64,000 nt of DNA from ZC4RG30 sp963812195 (GTDB lineage: Bacteria > Pseudomonadota > Gammaproteobacteria > Steroidobacterales > Steroidobacteraceae), in contig CAWEUI010000007.1 in NCBI GenBank assembly GCA_963812195.1, positions 99,075 to 163,074 on the forward strand, in the 5' to 3' direction. This document shows, in pieces, positions 18,748 to 27,633 of this stretch. The position numbers and the translations under genes are program-made. The number at the start of each line of letters is the position of its first letter. The stretch's first letter is position 1. The notes beneath the pieces are model-generated. The model was not told where the DNA came from, searched no databases, and saw only the letters and a program-made list of their open reading frames with translations.

Positions 18748-20358
18748 ATGTCGGACACTGACGTCGAGGCGCCGCTGACCGGCGCCGCCAGCCTGCTGCG
18801 CACCATGGCCGCTGCCGGCATCGAGGTGTGCTTCGCCAATCCCGGCACGTCCGAAATGCATTTCGTCGCGGCACTGGGCACATTGCCGCAGATCCGCCCG
18901 GTGCTGGGATTGTTCGAGGGCGTGGTCAGCGGCATGGCCGACGGCTACGCGCGCGTGGCCGGCAAGCCGGCCATGACGCTGTATCACCTGGGCACGGGCT
19001 TCACCAACGCCGCGGCCAACCTGCACAACGCGCGGCGTGCGAAGAGTCCGATCGTGAACGTCGTTGGCGATCACTCCACCACGCACAAGCGCTGGGACAG
19101 CCCCCTGAAGTCCGACATCGAGGCCATCGCGCGCCCGATGTCGGACTGGCTGCGCATGGCGCAGTCGACGCACACGTTGTCTGCCGATGGCGCCGCCGCC
19201 GTGGCTGCCGCGCGCACGCATCCGGGGCGGATCGCCACGCTGATCCTGCCGGCGGACATCGCCTGGGGTACGACACATGGCCACGCGTCGCCACAGCCCG
19301 TGCCATCACCACCACCGCCGGACCCGTCCGCGATCTCCCGCGTCGCGAAGATATTGCGCGAACGCGGTTCCACCAGCGCACTGCTGGTGCGCGCCGCAGC
19401 CGGCGAACCGCGCGGCCTCGCGGCCCTGCAACGCATCTGCGCGGCCACCGGCGCGAAACCGCTGCACGACCTCGTCGCGCCACGCGTGCTGCGCGGCGCG
19501 GGCCAGTTCCCGGTGACGCGCGTGGCGTATCGCGCCGAGGAGGCAGTGGCGCTGCTCACCGGCGTGCGCGAGCTGATCCTCGTCGGCGCGCCGGCACCCG
19601 TGGCGCCCTTCGGCTATCCGCAGTTCCCGAGCTGGCTCACACCCGACAACACCACGCAGACCTGGCTGGCCCAGGAGCACGAAGATGAGGTACAGGCGCT
19701 GGAGGCGCTGGCCGACGCGCTGGGCGCACCGTCCTTGACCGCATCGGGCAATGCGCACGCGTCCGCGCAGACGGCACGCGACACAACCGTGGCGAGCACC
19801 CCGCGAGGTGTCCTGGACGCTACCGCGCTCGGTCGATCGCTCGCCCGACACCTGCCCGAAGGCGCCGTCCTGTCCGAAGAAGCCATCAGCATGGGGCCGG
19901 CGCTCGCCGCGCAGACCGCACTGGCCGCGCCGCACTGGCACCTGACCAACACCGGCGGGGCGCTGGGGCAAGGCATTCCGGTGGCCACCGGCGCGGCGGT
20001 CGCGGCGCCGGATCGCAAGGTGGTGAACCTGCAGGCCGACGGCAGCGCGATGTTCACCTTGCAGGGCCTGTGGACGCAGGCACGGGAGAAGCTCGACGTG
20101 CTGACCATCGTGCTCGCCAATCGCAGCTATGCGGTGCTGCGCGCCGAGATCAGCCGCGTCGGCGCCCACGTCGAGGACGCGCTGGCCGGCAGCCTGCTGG
20201 ATATCGATCGCCCCGACATCGACTGGGTCGCCCTGGCGCGCGGCCTGGGCGTGGAGGCCGTGCGCGTCAGCTCGGCGCAGGGCTTCGATGACGCGCTGAT
20301 CGCCGCACTGCGCGAGCGCGGCCCAAGATTGATCGAAGCCGTAATGGTGTCCCCATGA
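18748..20358 (+). CDS. Thiamine-pyrophosphate enzyme (acetolactate synthase/benzoylformate decarboxylase fold)
   Basis: 536 aa with the three-domain layout of TPP enzymes. The N-terminal PYR domain carries the catalytic glutamate in LGLFEGVVSGMADGYAR. A middle domain follows. The C-terminal PP domain carries the Mg/TPP motif QADGSAMFTLQGLWTQARE...IVLANRSY. Usually annotated as acetolactate synthase large subunit, but no small regulatory subunit is nearby. Pairing with an aromatic-acid-type carrier makes decarboxylation or ligation of a 2-oxo acid more likely than branched-chain amino acid synthesis (inference). The stop overlaps the MFS start (ATGA). Confidence 0.85.
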   Translation: MSDTDVEAPLTGAASLLRTMAAAGIEVCFANPGTSEMHFVAALGTLPQIRPVLGLFEGVVSGMADGYARVAGKPAMTLYHLGTGFTNAAANLHNARRAKSPIVNVVGDHSTTHKRWDSPLKSDIEAIARPMSDWLRMAQSTHTLSADGAAAVAAARTHPGRIATLILPADIAWGTTHGHASPQPVPSPPPPDPSAISRVAKILRERGSTSALLVRAAAGEPRGLAALQRICAATGAKPLHDLVAPRVLRGAGQFPVTRVAYRAEEAVALLTGVRELILVGAPAPVAPFGYPQFPSWLTPDNTTQTWLAQEHEDEVQALEALADALGAPSLTASGNAHASAQTARDTTVASTPRGVLDATALGRSLARHLPEGAVLSEEAISMGPALAAQTALAAPHWHLTNTGGALGQGIPVATGAAVAAPDRKVVNLQADGSAMFTLQGLWTQAREKLDVLTIVLANRSYAVLRAEISRVGAHVEDALAGSLLDIDRPDIDWVALARGLGVEAVRVSSAQGFDDALIAALRERGPRLIEAVMVSP

Positions 20359-21578
20359 ACAAACCCGGCACGCCGGACTGGTCACGCGCCGCGCAGGTCG
20401 CCGTGGCAATGATCGCCATCGCATTGGTGCTGGACGGGCTGGACGCGCAGGCGCTGGGCCTGGCCATCCCGTCGCTGATGAACGAATGGGGCCTCACGCG
20501 CGCGGCCTTCTCCCCGATTGCGGCCGGCAGCCTCATCGGCATGACCATCGGTGCCACCTTCGGCGGCGTCATCGGCGATCGCATCGGGCGGCGCACGACG
20601 CTGATCGGCAGCATTGTCCTGTTCGGAGTCGCCACCGGCCTAGCCACACTCGCGCACGGCACCCTGGGCTTCGGCGCGTTGCGCGCCGTGGCCGGTCTCG
20701 GCCTCGGCGCCACGCTGCCCAACGCCAGCGCGCTGATCGCCGAGTTCACCCCGGTGCGCCTGCGCAGTATCGGCATGTCCATCGCGATGTTCAGCCAGCC
20801 GCTGGGGTCGATGAGCGCCGGTCTGCTGGCCGCGGTGCTGCTGGAAACTCACGGCTGGCGCAGCCTGTTCATGATCGGCTGCGTGACACCGCTGGTGCTC
20901 GCGCTGTTGTTCCTGTGGCGCCTGCCCGAGTCGCCGGGTTTCGTGGCCCGCGATGCCACGTCCACCGCAGGCAAGGCCTCGCTGCGTGCGGTGCTGACAC
21001 CCGAACACCGGCGCGACACGCTGATCGCGAGCCTTGCCGCCTTCCTGTCGCTGCTCGCGCTGTACAGCATGCTCAGCTGGGCGCCGGCGATGCTGGCCGC
21101 CGAGCACATGCCGTTGGGCTTCACCGGCACCGCGATCGCCAGCTTCAGCGTTGGCGGCATCGTCGGCAGCCTCGCGTGCGGCGTGATGATCAAGCGGTTC
21201 GGCTCACGACCCGCGCAGATCGTCATCGGCGCCGTCGGCATCGCGGCCGGTGTGCTGCTGATCGCGCTGTTTCGCTCAGGGCTTGCCACAACGACCACGG
21301 TCGGCGCGTTGATGGCCTTCGTCGGGGTCGCCGCCGCCGGCACGCAGACCACGCTGTATGCACTCGGCGCCCACCTGTACCCCACGGCGCTGCGCGCCAC
21401 CGGCCTCGGCGCGATACTCGGCGTGGGCAGGCTGGGTGCGGTGGCCAGTTCGTGGGTGGGCGCGCAGGCGGTGGACGCGGGCGGCGCGGTGGGATTCTTC
21501 ACGCTGTTCGCCGTGGCGATCGGCGCATCCACGGTGGCGTGTATCGTGATACGGCGCTCGATTCCGCCCGTACCCTAG
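20355..21578 (+). CDS. MFS transporter, aromatic acid:H+ symporter-like
   Basis: 407 aa, twelve TM segments. TM1 carries LDGLDAQALGLAIPSL, the D-G-x-D signature of the aromatic acid/H+ symporter (AAHS) subfamily. Loop 2-3 has GGVIGDRIGRRTTL, and the loop after TM4 has R-x-x-x-G-x-G-L-G-A. It overlaps the TPP enzyme gene by four bases, so it is translated with it and probably imports its substrate or a precursor. The substrate is inferred only at class level. Confidence 0.85.
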   Translation: MNKPGTPDWSRAAQVAVAMIAIALVLDGLDAQALGLAIPSLMNEWGLTRAAFSPIAAGSLIGMTIGATFGGVIGDRIGRRTTLIGSIVLFGVATGLATLAHGTLGFGALRAVAGLGLGATLPNASALIAEFTPVRLRSIGMSIAMFSQPLGSMSAGLLAAVLLETHGWRSLFMIGCVTPLVLALLFLWRLPESPGFVARDATSTAGKASLRAVLTPEHRRDTLIASLAAFLSLLALYSMLSWAPAMLAAEHMPLGFTGTAIASFSVGGIVGSLACGVMIKRFGSRPAQIVIGAVGIAAGVLLIALFRSGLATTTTVGALMAFVGVAAAGTQTTLYALGAHLYPTALRATGLGAILGVGRLGAVASSWVGAQAVDAGGAVGFFTLFAVAIGASTVACIVIRRSIPPVP

Positions 21579-21592
21579 CGACCGGCCGGCTA

Positions 21593-22615
21593 CTACGCGT
21601 CCCGGCCGAACCCCACCAGTCGCTTGGAGGACTCATCCCACAGCCGCAGGCTCAGGGTCCTCAGGCTGTCGGCCAGCGTCAGTGGCTTGACCTCGCGGAA
21701 CATCGGGTCGGCGCGGTGACAGCGTTCCAGGTTGTAGTTGGGGATCCGCGGGCTGAGGTGATGGATGTGGTGGAAGCCGATGTTGCCGGAGAACCACTGC
21801 AGGATCCGCGGCAGCTTGAAGAACGAGCTGCCCTTGAGCGCCGCCGCCGTGTAGTCCCAGCTGCTGGCCGCGCTCCCAGTAGGCATCCTCGAACTGGTGC
21901 TGCACGTAGAACAGCCACAGGCCGGCACTGCCCGACAGTCAGGATGGCGAGCTGGAGCACCAGGTAGGGCCAGAACCCCATGACCATCGACACCGCCGCG
22001 CCCACCAGCAGCAGCGCGGCGTTCATCCACCACACGGAATGGCGCTCGCGTATGCCGCCTTTGCGATCCGGCATGCGCTGCAGGACCAGGAACAGCACCA
22101 GCGGCGCGATGACGAACAGCACGAACGGGTTGCGCGCCAGCCGATAGGCCAGGCGCTTCCAGCGGGACGCGCGACCGATACTCCGGGACCGTCATCGTCC
22201 AGACGTCGCCGATGCCGCGCCGGTCCAGGTCGCCCGTCGCTCCATGATGGATCGCGTGCTCGCCACGCCACTGGTAGTAGGGCGTGAAGGTCAGCACGCC
22301 GGTGACGCAGCCCCAGAAGTCGTTGGCGAAGCGCGACGCGAAGAACGAGCCGTGGCCGCAGTCGTGGAAGATGATGAACACGCGGACCAGCAGGCCGCCG
22401 GCGAGCACGATCAGCGGCACGGTCAGCCACCAGGAAATGGCAATACAGTAGTAGAGCAGCACCCACACCAGCAGGTACGACCCCAGGCTGTTGAGAAGCT
22501 GCCAGGAAGCCTTCCAGGCATTGGGCGCGCGATGCCTGGCAACGATTGACTGCCAGACCGCCGGCTCGGCAGGCCGCTTGGAACTGCCCGGGCTCAAACC
22601 GTCCACGCCGCCCAT
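21593..22615 (-). pseudogene. Fatty acid desaturase, frameshifted
   Basis: Three histidine boxes of a membrane di-iron desaturase are visible: FHDCGHGSFF, GEHAIHHG and IGFHHIHHLSPRIPNYNL, together with the TM segments. Homology leaves the frame near 22170, continues as RLARNPFVLFVIAPLVLFLVLQ in a second frame, leaves it again near 21940, and returns to the first frame near 21870 (WDYTAAALKGSSFF). At least three single-base changes are needed to restore a protein of about 340 aa. It would introduce a double bond into a fatty acyl chain. The start overlaps the end of the upstream small gene by 22 bp. Confidence 0.8.
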
Positions 22616-22893
22616 ACCGACACGGATGAATCGGGCCCGGTATCGGAACTCACCGCGCGCACGGACCAGATCGGGTCTATGTAGATGAGGCAGGACTGAT
22701 CACGCTTGCCGCCGATGTCCGCCCATGGGGCTTCCTTGTGCATCCGGCCCTGGATCTGCACCTTGGCCTGCCCGGTGATGGCGACCTGAATGGACATTTT
22801 CGCCGGTGGAATCTGCGTGCCGATGACGCGTAGCGATACGCCGGCACCCACGGTGTCGGCACGAACATTCGACATCAGTACATCTGCGCCCAT
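22594..22893 (-). CDS. Hypothetical small protein, second of a coupled pair
   Basis: 99 aa, no signal peptide, no Cys. Not recognised. It is beta-rich, with VAITGQAKVQIQGRMHKEAPW resembling the short repeat-like patterns of some phage accessory structural proteins; this is only an impression. It begins four bases after the stop of the upstream gene, so the two are probably translated together. Confidence 0.5.
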   Translation of the reverse strand: MGADVLMSNVRADTVGAGVSLRVIGTQIPPAKMSIQVAITGQAKVQIQGRMHKEAPWADIGGKRDQSCLIYIDPIWSVRAVSSDTGPDSSVSVWAAWTV

Positions 22894-22897
22894 GGGT

Positions 22898-23317
22898 TCA
22901 GCGCTTGCGCCGGCCGCGGGCGGGGGTTACCGGTTCCTGCGCCGGCAGCCGCACGAAGTCCACGCTGTAGGCATCGCCGTCGAACTCGGCAACGCTGCCC
23001 ACCAGATCGGCGCGCATGTGGATCCTGCCCGGGGCTCCGCCCACGCTGGGCGTCTGGATGATCAACCGCACCGGCGTGCGCGCCGAAGTGGCTGCGTCCA
23101 GCCCCAGACGCAGTGCGTCGACCTTGGATCGCCCGCCGGTAACCTGCGAGAGTTTCGCCGAGTAGCGCAGCACGCCCGTTCCCGGTCTGCTGAAGCCCGA
23201 GGAGCGGCACACCAGCACCAGGCTGCCGTCCTGCGCAGTGGCGCACAACGGACGCTGCTGGCCTGCGATATTCGCACCGAGGCGCGAAAATGCCAGATCG
23301 AGGGAGAGAGTTTCCAT
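22898..23317 (-). CDS. Hypothetical protein, first of a coupled pair
   Basis: 139 aa from ATG 23317. Not recognised. Contains RLGANIAGQQRPLCATAQDGSLVLVCRSSGF and a central ALRLGLDAATSARTPVRLIIQTPSVGG, and ends with a basic tail (ARGRRKR). No signal peptide. The next gene begins immediately downstream. Together they form an isolated two-gene unit in an accessory-looking stretch. Confidence 0.5.
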   Translation of the reverse strand: METLSLDLAFSRLGANIAGQQRPLCATAQDGSLVLVCRSSGFSRPGTGVLRYSAKLSQVTGGRSKVDALRLGLDAATSARTPVRLIIQTPSVGGAPGRIHMRADLVGSVAEFDGDAYSVDFVRLPAQEPVTPARGRRKR

Positions 23318-23649
23318 GCAAGCTGCCTTCCGTGTCGGACGTGGCATAGGCCACGGTTACGTTCGCAGACCCTTGAAGGCTGGCTGACTGGAGTACGCCA
23401 GGATGGCGCGAATGCGCCGACGGCCCGGGAAGACATGCGATGAAGATCAGCGAACAGCTTCCATCGTACCCGAATGAGCAGGATGCCGTCGGGAATTCCA
23501 TCTGGTGGTCCGCGGGAGCCTCTACGCCGTATCGCCATCCACAGCGGCATCCGGTCGCGCGAGAAACCCGTACGATCCGAACGGAGTACTGCTAGGCTTC
23601 CAATGGTTCGTTTCCATCGTCCGTACCGGACAGCGCGTTCCCTCTTCCA
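23318..23649. other. Intergenic region of about 330 bp
   Basis: Lies between the divergent unknown pair (minus) and the 93-aa gene (plus), so it should hold both promoters. I see no convincing gene, terminator hairpin or repeat in it; open frames crossing it lack conserved features. Confidence 0.5.
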
Positions 23650-23931
23650 ATGAATTCACACGACCCGCTTCTCGACCATCGCGCCCGCATGGAGCGCGCG
23701 CAACTCGAGGCCGGCGAACGGCGCGCGCAGGCCATGCTCGAACAGCGCTCGCCGGAAAATTCCCACGACGCGCGCGTGCGTGCCTGGGAAAAGCTGCACC
23801 AGGTGCGGCTGCCCCGGGATCCGGAGCACAACGTGCTCGTGATCATCGCGCAGCAGACTGGACTTACGCTGGACGCCGTGCAGGAAGTACAGCGGCAGCG
23901 CAATTGGCTCGCCGACGCGGCCAAGTCCTGA
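23650..23931 (+). CDS. Hypothetical small protein
   Basis: 93 aa, charged and largely helical: RMERAQLEAGERRAQAMLEQ, then RVRAWEKLHQVRLPRDPEHN, and a C-terminal VLVIIAQQTGLTLDAVQEVQRQ. No motif I recognise. The ATG follows CCCTCTTCCA without a strong ribosome binding site. Convergent with the protease operon, 57 bp apart. Confidence 0.5.
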   Translation: MNSHDPLLDHRARMERAQLEAGERRAQAMLEQRSPENSHDARVRAWEKLHQVRLPRDPEHNVLVIIAQQTGLTLDAVQEVQRQRNWLADAAKS

Positions 23932-23987
23932 AGGTTGCCCGCACCGGCGGGCACCGTGAGCGGCATTTCGCGGCGCTCGCGCCCTGT

Positions 23988-24809
23988 TCAGCCTTGACGT
24001 TGCGCCGAGTGTGACTGCGCGAGCGTCGTCAGCACATCCGCATACCAGGCGCAGTTCAAACCCAGCGATTCATCGGCCACCACGTCGCGCGTGCGCATGT
24101 CCATGCGCGTCGAGTGGACCCCCAGCAACTGCCAGGATTGCGGCGAATCATCGCCGGGCTGTGCGTACCTGCGCCGGCGCAACACCGGCGATCCACTGCT
24201 GCCACGGTGGGTTCGCGCGTCGGTCAGGAAATAACCCTGCTGCTGGAAGCGCACGCCATAGGCCGATGCAATCGAGGCGCTGCGCGCAACGGCCAGGTGA
24301 TGAACGGTGTCGTGGAACCCCAGCGGAAAGCCGATCACCGCCAGGACATCCCCGACGGTGACGCATTCCCTCCCCGCCTCAAGGTGCGAGGGCTCGAAAG
24401 CCTGCAATACCGTCGGGTCGGGCAGGCGCTCGGTCTCGATTTCGATCATTGCGACATCCACGGCGCCGCTGGTGTCCGTTGCCTGCCGCCACAACCCCAC
24501 CCCGCTGCCGTAGAGCGGTATCGAGAAGACGGCGCAGCGCGTCAGATCGCGCCCGTCGGTGTGCAGATCGATTTCGATGCGGTCGGGGAAGTGCCCGCTC
24601 GGCACGTCGGCAAAGACATGCCGGTTCGAGACCAGGAACAGTCGCGCACCGGTGCGGAAGAAGAAGCCGCTGGCACTGGAAAGGCAGCGCGCACCCAGCC
24701 AGGTATTGATGCGGGTGGTGGTGAGCAGTATCGCCACACCCGGGTTGTGCTCAAGAAGGGAGCCGCCTAACTTGTCGATGCGCCCTGCGATCCCCGGCAC
24801 GTCCTTCAT
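23988..24809 (-). CDS. Trypsin-like serine protease
   Basis: 273 aa. A chymotrypsin-fold catalytic triad can be read: His in LVSNRHVFADV, Asp in GAVDVAMIEIE, Ser in THRGSSGSPVLRR. No signal peptide or transmembrane segment, so it would act in the cytoplasm, unlike the periplasmic Deg proteases, and it has no PDZ domain. It is the last gene of a three-gene operon and its start overlaps the preceding stop (ATGA). Intracellular trypsin-like domains linked to small partner proteins occur in conflict systems (knowledge of the class); the role here is inferred. Confidence 0.8.
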   Translation of the reverse strand: MKDVPGIAGRIDKLGGSLLEHNPGVAILLTTTRINTWLGARCLSSASGFFFRTGARLFLVSNRHVFADVPSGHFPDRIEIDLHTDGRDLTRCAVFSIPLYGSGVGLWRQATDTSGAVDVAMIEIETERLPDPTVLQAFEPSHLEAGRECVTVGDVLAVIGFPLGFHDTVHHLAVARSASIASAYGVRFQQQGYFLTDARTHRGSSGSPVLRRRRYAQPGDDSPQSWQLLGVHSTRMDMRTRDVVADESLGLNCAWYADVLTTLAQSHSAQRQG

Positions 24810-25243
24810 CGGGACAGCACCAGCCGCGCTGCCTCCGCGGATCGTTCCAGCTGGTATTGCACCGCTACGATGTACTGCAAGCCCAGCCCGCATTGCGGAC
24901 CGTGTCCGGCGCGACGTGCCCTGTGCCCGGTGCAATGCTGCGAACCCGTCGCCCGTGAGACACCCGCGCGCAGCATGCCGAAGATCTCCTCGTCGAGGTC
25001 GTACGTTCCATCGCAATCGCCGAACGGACACACATACACGAAGTGCGCCTGCGCCGGCGGGTAGACGGTGGACTTGACGGGCGCCTGCGCCAGACACGTG
25101 TCCACGTCGAATGCCAGTTCCACCGAGACCTGGGTTGCGGAGGGCAGCAACGTGCGCAGGGTTGGTGCATCGATGCGCGCCTTGCGTCGCCGATTCCTCT
25201 CGAGCTCTTCGGGACTGACCTTCTTGCGTCGCAGTCCGTTCAT
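24806..25243 (-). CDS. Cys/His-rich hypothetical protein in protease operon
   Basis: 145 aa. Not recognised. After a basic N-terminus (GLRRKKVSPEELERNRRRKAR) comes a conserved-looking core with YVCPFGDCDGTYDLDEEIF, then C-x-x-H, then GHGPQCGLGLQYIVAVQYQL. Cys and His spacing (C-x5-C, C-x2-H, H-x3-C) suggests one metal site or two half-sites. The start ATG overlaps the DUF4279 stop and the stop overlaps the protease start, so expression is strictly coupled. Confidence 0.65.
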   Translation of the reverse strand: MNGLRRKKVSPEELERNRRRKARIDAPTLRTLLPSATQVSVELAFDVDTCLAQAPVKSTVYPPAQAHFVYVCPFGDCDGTYDLDEEIFGMLRAGVSRATGSQHCTGHRARRAGHGPQCGLGLQYIVAVQYQLERSAEAARLVLSR

Positions 25244-25695
25244 CAGGAGCTCGCCAACGCGCCCGCAGCCATCTGGCCCGCCTTGATCTCCACGGTAATG
25301 GATAATCCGATGCGGCCCAGCAGCGCAGCTTCTTCCGGCAACATTTCCATCCGGAAATCCCCGCGCGCAAATACCGTTACGAACAGCTCCGTGGCGCCTC
25401 CCCCATGATGCAGTTTCTGCAGGAAGACGATGGAATTGCGCAGCATACGCAGGACCCGCGACATCTCGCTTTCCACACTGATGCGCTCGCCGGAGAATTT
25501 CGGACGGACCGCGATCTCGCACAGCCAGTAGCTGTCGCGATAGCTGCCGCCCACCGCCATGCCTGCCGGATCCGTGCGCTGCTCACCCTTGCACCAGACA
25601 TGCCCGGGTTGCAGACCCAGCTCGCGCGTGATGCGCGCCGGATCGATGTCTGGATGGCGAATGCCAAGCGACATCGTGAACTCGTGGTCATTCAC
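25243..25695 (-). CDS. DUF4279 family protein, first gene of protease operon
   Basis: 150 aa from GTG 25695 (ATG 25674 is an alternative). The pattern F-x-M-S-L-G-I-R-H-P-D-I-D-P-x-x-I-T-x-E-L-G-L-Q-P followed by W-x-K-G matches DUF4279. The family is often found near toxins and in immunity-like settings but has no known activity. The end KAGQMAAGALASS overlaps the start of the next gene by three bases. It is the promoter-proximal gene; about 230 bp upstream is non-coding. Confidence 0.7.
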   Translation of the reverse strand: MNDHEFTMSLGIRHPDIDPARITRELGLQPGHVWCKGEQRTDPAGMAVGGSYRDSYWLCEIAVRPKFSGERISVESEMSRVLRMLRNSIVFLQKLHHGGGATELFVTVFARGDFRMEMLPEEAALLGRIGLSITVEIKAGQMAAGALASS

Positions 25696-25923
25696 GTCCG
25701 AAGTCTCCAAGGTGGGCCGGAGCCGGGTGCGACCCGCGAGGGCCACGAGAGGCACTTCCGGGAATTGCAGCGGGAGAAAGATGGAACGAGCGGAACAGCT
25801 CTCACCATACACCTATTTGGAGGCCGCGCTTGCATATTGGCGCGGCGCCCGGCTCAACGGCTGAGCTGGATCGTGGTTGTGTTCGCGACTGGACCGCGGC
25901 CAGCCGGGCCACCTGCGCCGGCG

Positions 25924-26316
25924 CTACAGGGATTGCAGGACTCTGTGCAATTTTTCGCTCACTTCGCTTGCCAGTGGCTTGACCTGCTCGCGTCCCACCA
26001 GATTCATGACCGCCTCCGGATCCATGAATTCCACGTGCACACGCTGCTGATCGTCCTGCCGTACAACCACATTGCAGGGCAGGAGCAGGCCGATCGAGGG
26101 CTCTGCACAAATTGCCTGGTACGCCAGGGCCGGATTGCAGGCGCCGAGAATGCGGTACGGCTGTGTGTCCTTGCCCAGCTTCTTCTTCAATGTCGCCGCC
26201 ACATCGATCTGCGTCAGCACCCCGAACCCCTCCTTCTTCAGCTCCTCTTCGACGCGAGTGAGCACCTGCTCAAACGGCGCTTCAACGACTTTTCCGAATC
26301 CGTAGCTCAGCGTCAT
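25924..26316 (-). CDS. DUF302 domain protein
   Basis: 130 aa, single DUF302 domain: opening YGFGKVVEAPFEQVLTRVEEELKKEGFGVLTQIDV, then YRILGACNPALAYQAI and a conserved IGLLLPCNVVV. The cysteine in LPCNVVV is typical. ATG 26316 has AGGAGG nine bases upstream. Function unknown; in other genomes it occurs with sulfur or heavy-metal genes, and none of those is next to it here. Confidence 0.85.
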   Translation of the reverse strand: MTLSYGFGKVVEAPFEQVLTRVEEELKKEGFGVLTQIDVAATLKKKLGKDTQPYRILGACNPALAYQAICAEPSIGLLLPCNVVVRQDDQQRVHVEFMDPEAVMNLVGREQVKPLASEVSEKLHRVLQSL

Positions 26317-26572
26317 TTCCCAGCCTCCTGTCGGTATCCCGCCTCCGCAACCCAGCCATGGATTCTCGCGCCTCTTCACGGCATTGCGCCACTCATCGGC
26401 GCCGCACCATGACCCCCGGCCGCGCTGCGGCGCAGGATCCACCTTCAGATGCGTATACACTTGGGGCTCAAACACAAACAGGGGCGGCGGCGGCGGCAGG
26501 CAATGCGATCTGGAAGCGCGCATGGACCGCCGGACTGAGGCCGGCTGACCCCAACGCATGAGGATCATCATC

Positions 26573-27589
26573 ATGTTCAAACCCGCATCAATGCGCGGCA
26601 TGCTCGCCGCCAGTGTTCTTGGCATTGCAGGCATGGTCGCGATAGTCAGGGCCGCCGATGCACCGCCCAACAGCGCGTCGGCGCAGCAGGCCGATCCACG
26701 CGATTCGGCCAACTCCGACATTCCTGCCACGACGCCGATGGGCTCAGGCCCCTACCCCGCCATCATGGAGGTGGACCCCGGCCTGCCGACCCATACGCTG
26801 TACCGGCCCGCGGACCTGTCCAGGGCCGGCAAGCTGCCCGTGGTGGTCTGGGGTAATGGCGCCTGCTGGAATGTCGGCAACAGCTTCCGCTGGTTCCTCA
26901 GCGACATCGCATCGTACGGCTACCTGGTCGTCGCGGTGGGGCCCATTGAAAAGCGCGTGTTGCGTACCGGCATGGATCCGATGACGCCGATCCCGCCCGC
27001 CGGGCCGCCGCCGGCCAACGTGGACATCCCACCCTCATCGAGCAAGTCCAGCCAGCTCATCGATGCGATGAACTGGGCGCTGCCGCAGAACGATCGCAAA
27101 GGCAGCCGGTTCTACCACCACCTGGATGCCAGCGGCGTGGCGGTGATGGGCCAGTCCTGTGGCGGCGCGCAGGCCCTGGAGGTATCGGTGGATCCGCGCG
27201 TGCGTACCACTGTGCTGTGGAACAGCGGCCTGTTCCCCGAGCCGACCTCCATGGGCGGCGGCGCACCGCTGGCCCGCAGCGACCTGAAGCGCCTGCTGCA
27301 CGCACCCACGGCGTTCATCAGCGGGGATGCGGAGGACATCGCGTTCGCCAATGCCAACGCGAACTACGAGCTGGTCTCGCACGTCCCGGTGCTGCGCGCC
27401 TACGAACGCGGCGTGCTGCACTCGGGCACCTACAGCGAGCGCAATGGCGGTGAGTTCGCCGGCGTCGCCGTGGCCTGGCTCGACTGGCAGATGAAGCACG
27501 ATACGCGCGCGGCGAAGATGTTCGTGGGCAAGGACTGCGGCCTGTGCGTGAATCCGCGCTGGGTGGTCCGCAGCAAGAACCTGCATTGA
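26573..27589 (+). CDS. Exported alpha/beta hydrolase (dienelactone/cutinase-like)
   Basis: 338 aa from ATG 26573, which has GAGGA eight bases upstream; an in-frame ATG at 26558 is also possible. Signal peptide about residues 1-28. The nucleophile is in VMGQSCGGAQA (GxSxG, about residue 195); the acid is probably in ISGDAEDIAF and the histidine in RGVLHSGTYSE. The fold resembles the PET-hydrolase/dienelactone hydrolase branch. A C-terminal cysteine pair (KDCGLCVNPRW) could form a disulfide. Possible substrate: an ester in the periplasm. It precedes a broken carboxylesterase gene by 45 bp on the same strand. Confidence 0.8.
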   Translation: MFKPASMRGMLAASVLGIAGMVAIVRAADAPPNSASAQQADPRDSANSDIPATTPMGSGPYPAIMEVDPGLPTHTLYRPADLSRAGKLPVVVWGNGACWNVGNSFRWFLSDIASYGYLVVAVGPIEKRVLRTGMDPMTPIPPAGPPPANVDIPPSSSKSSQLIDAMNWALPQNDRKGSRFYHHLDASGVAVMGQSCGGAQALEVSVDPRVRTTVLWNSGLFPEPTSMGGGAPLARSDLKRLLHAPTAFISGDAEDIAFANANANYELVSHVPVLRAYERGVLHSGTYSERNGGEFAGVAVAWLDWQMKHDTRAAKMFVGKDCGLCVNPRWVVRSKNLH

Positions 27590-27633
27590 ACCCGGGCGCG
27601 GCGACGCCTGTTGCAGAACGAGGGGGAGCTCCA

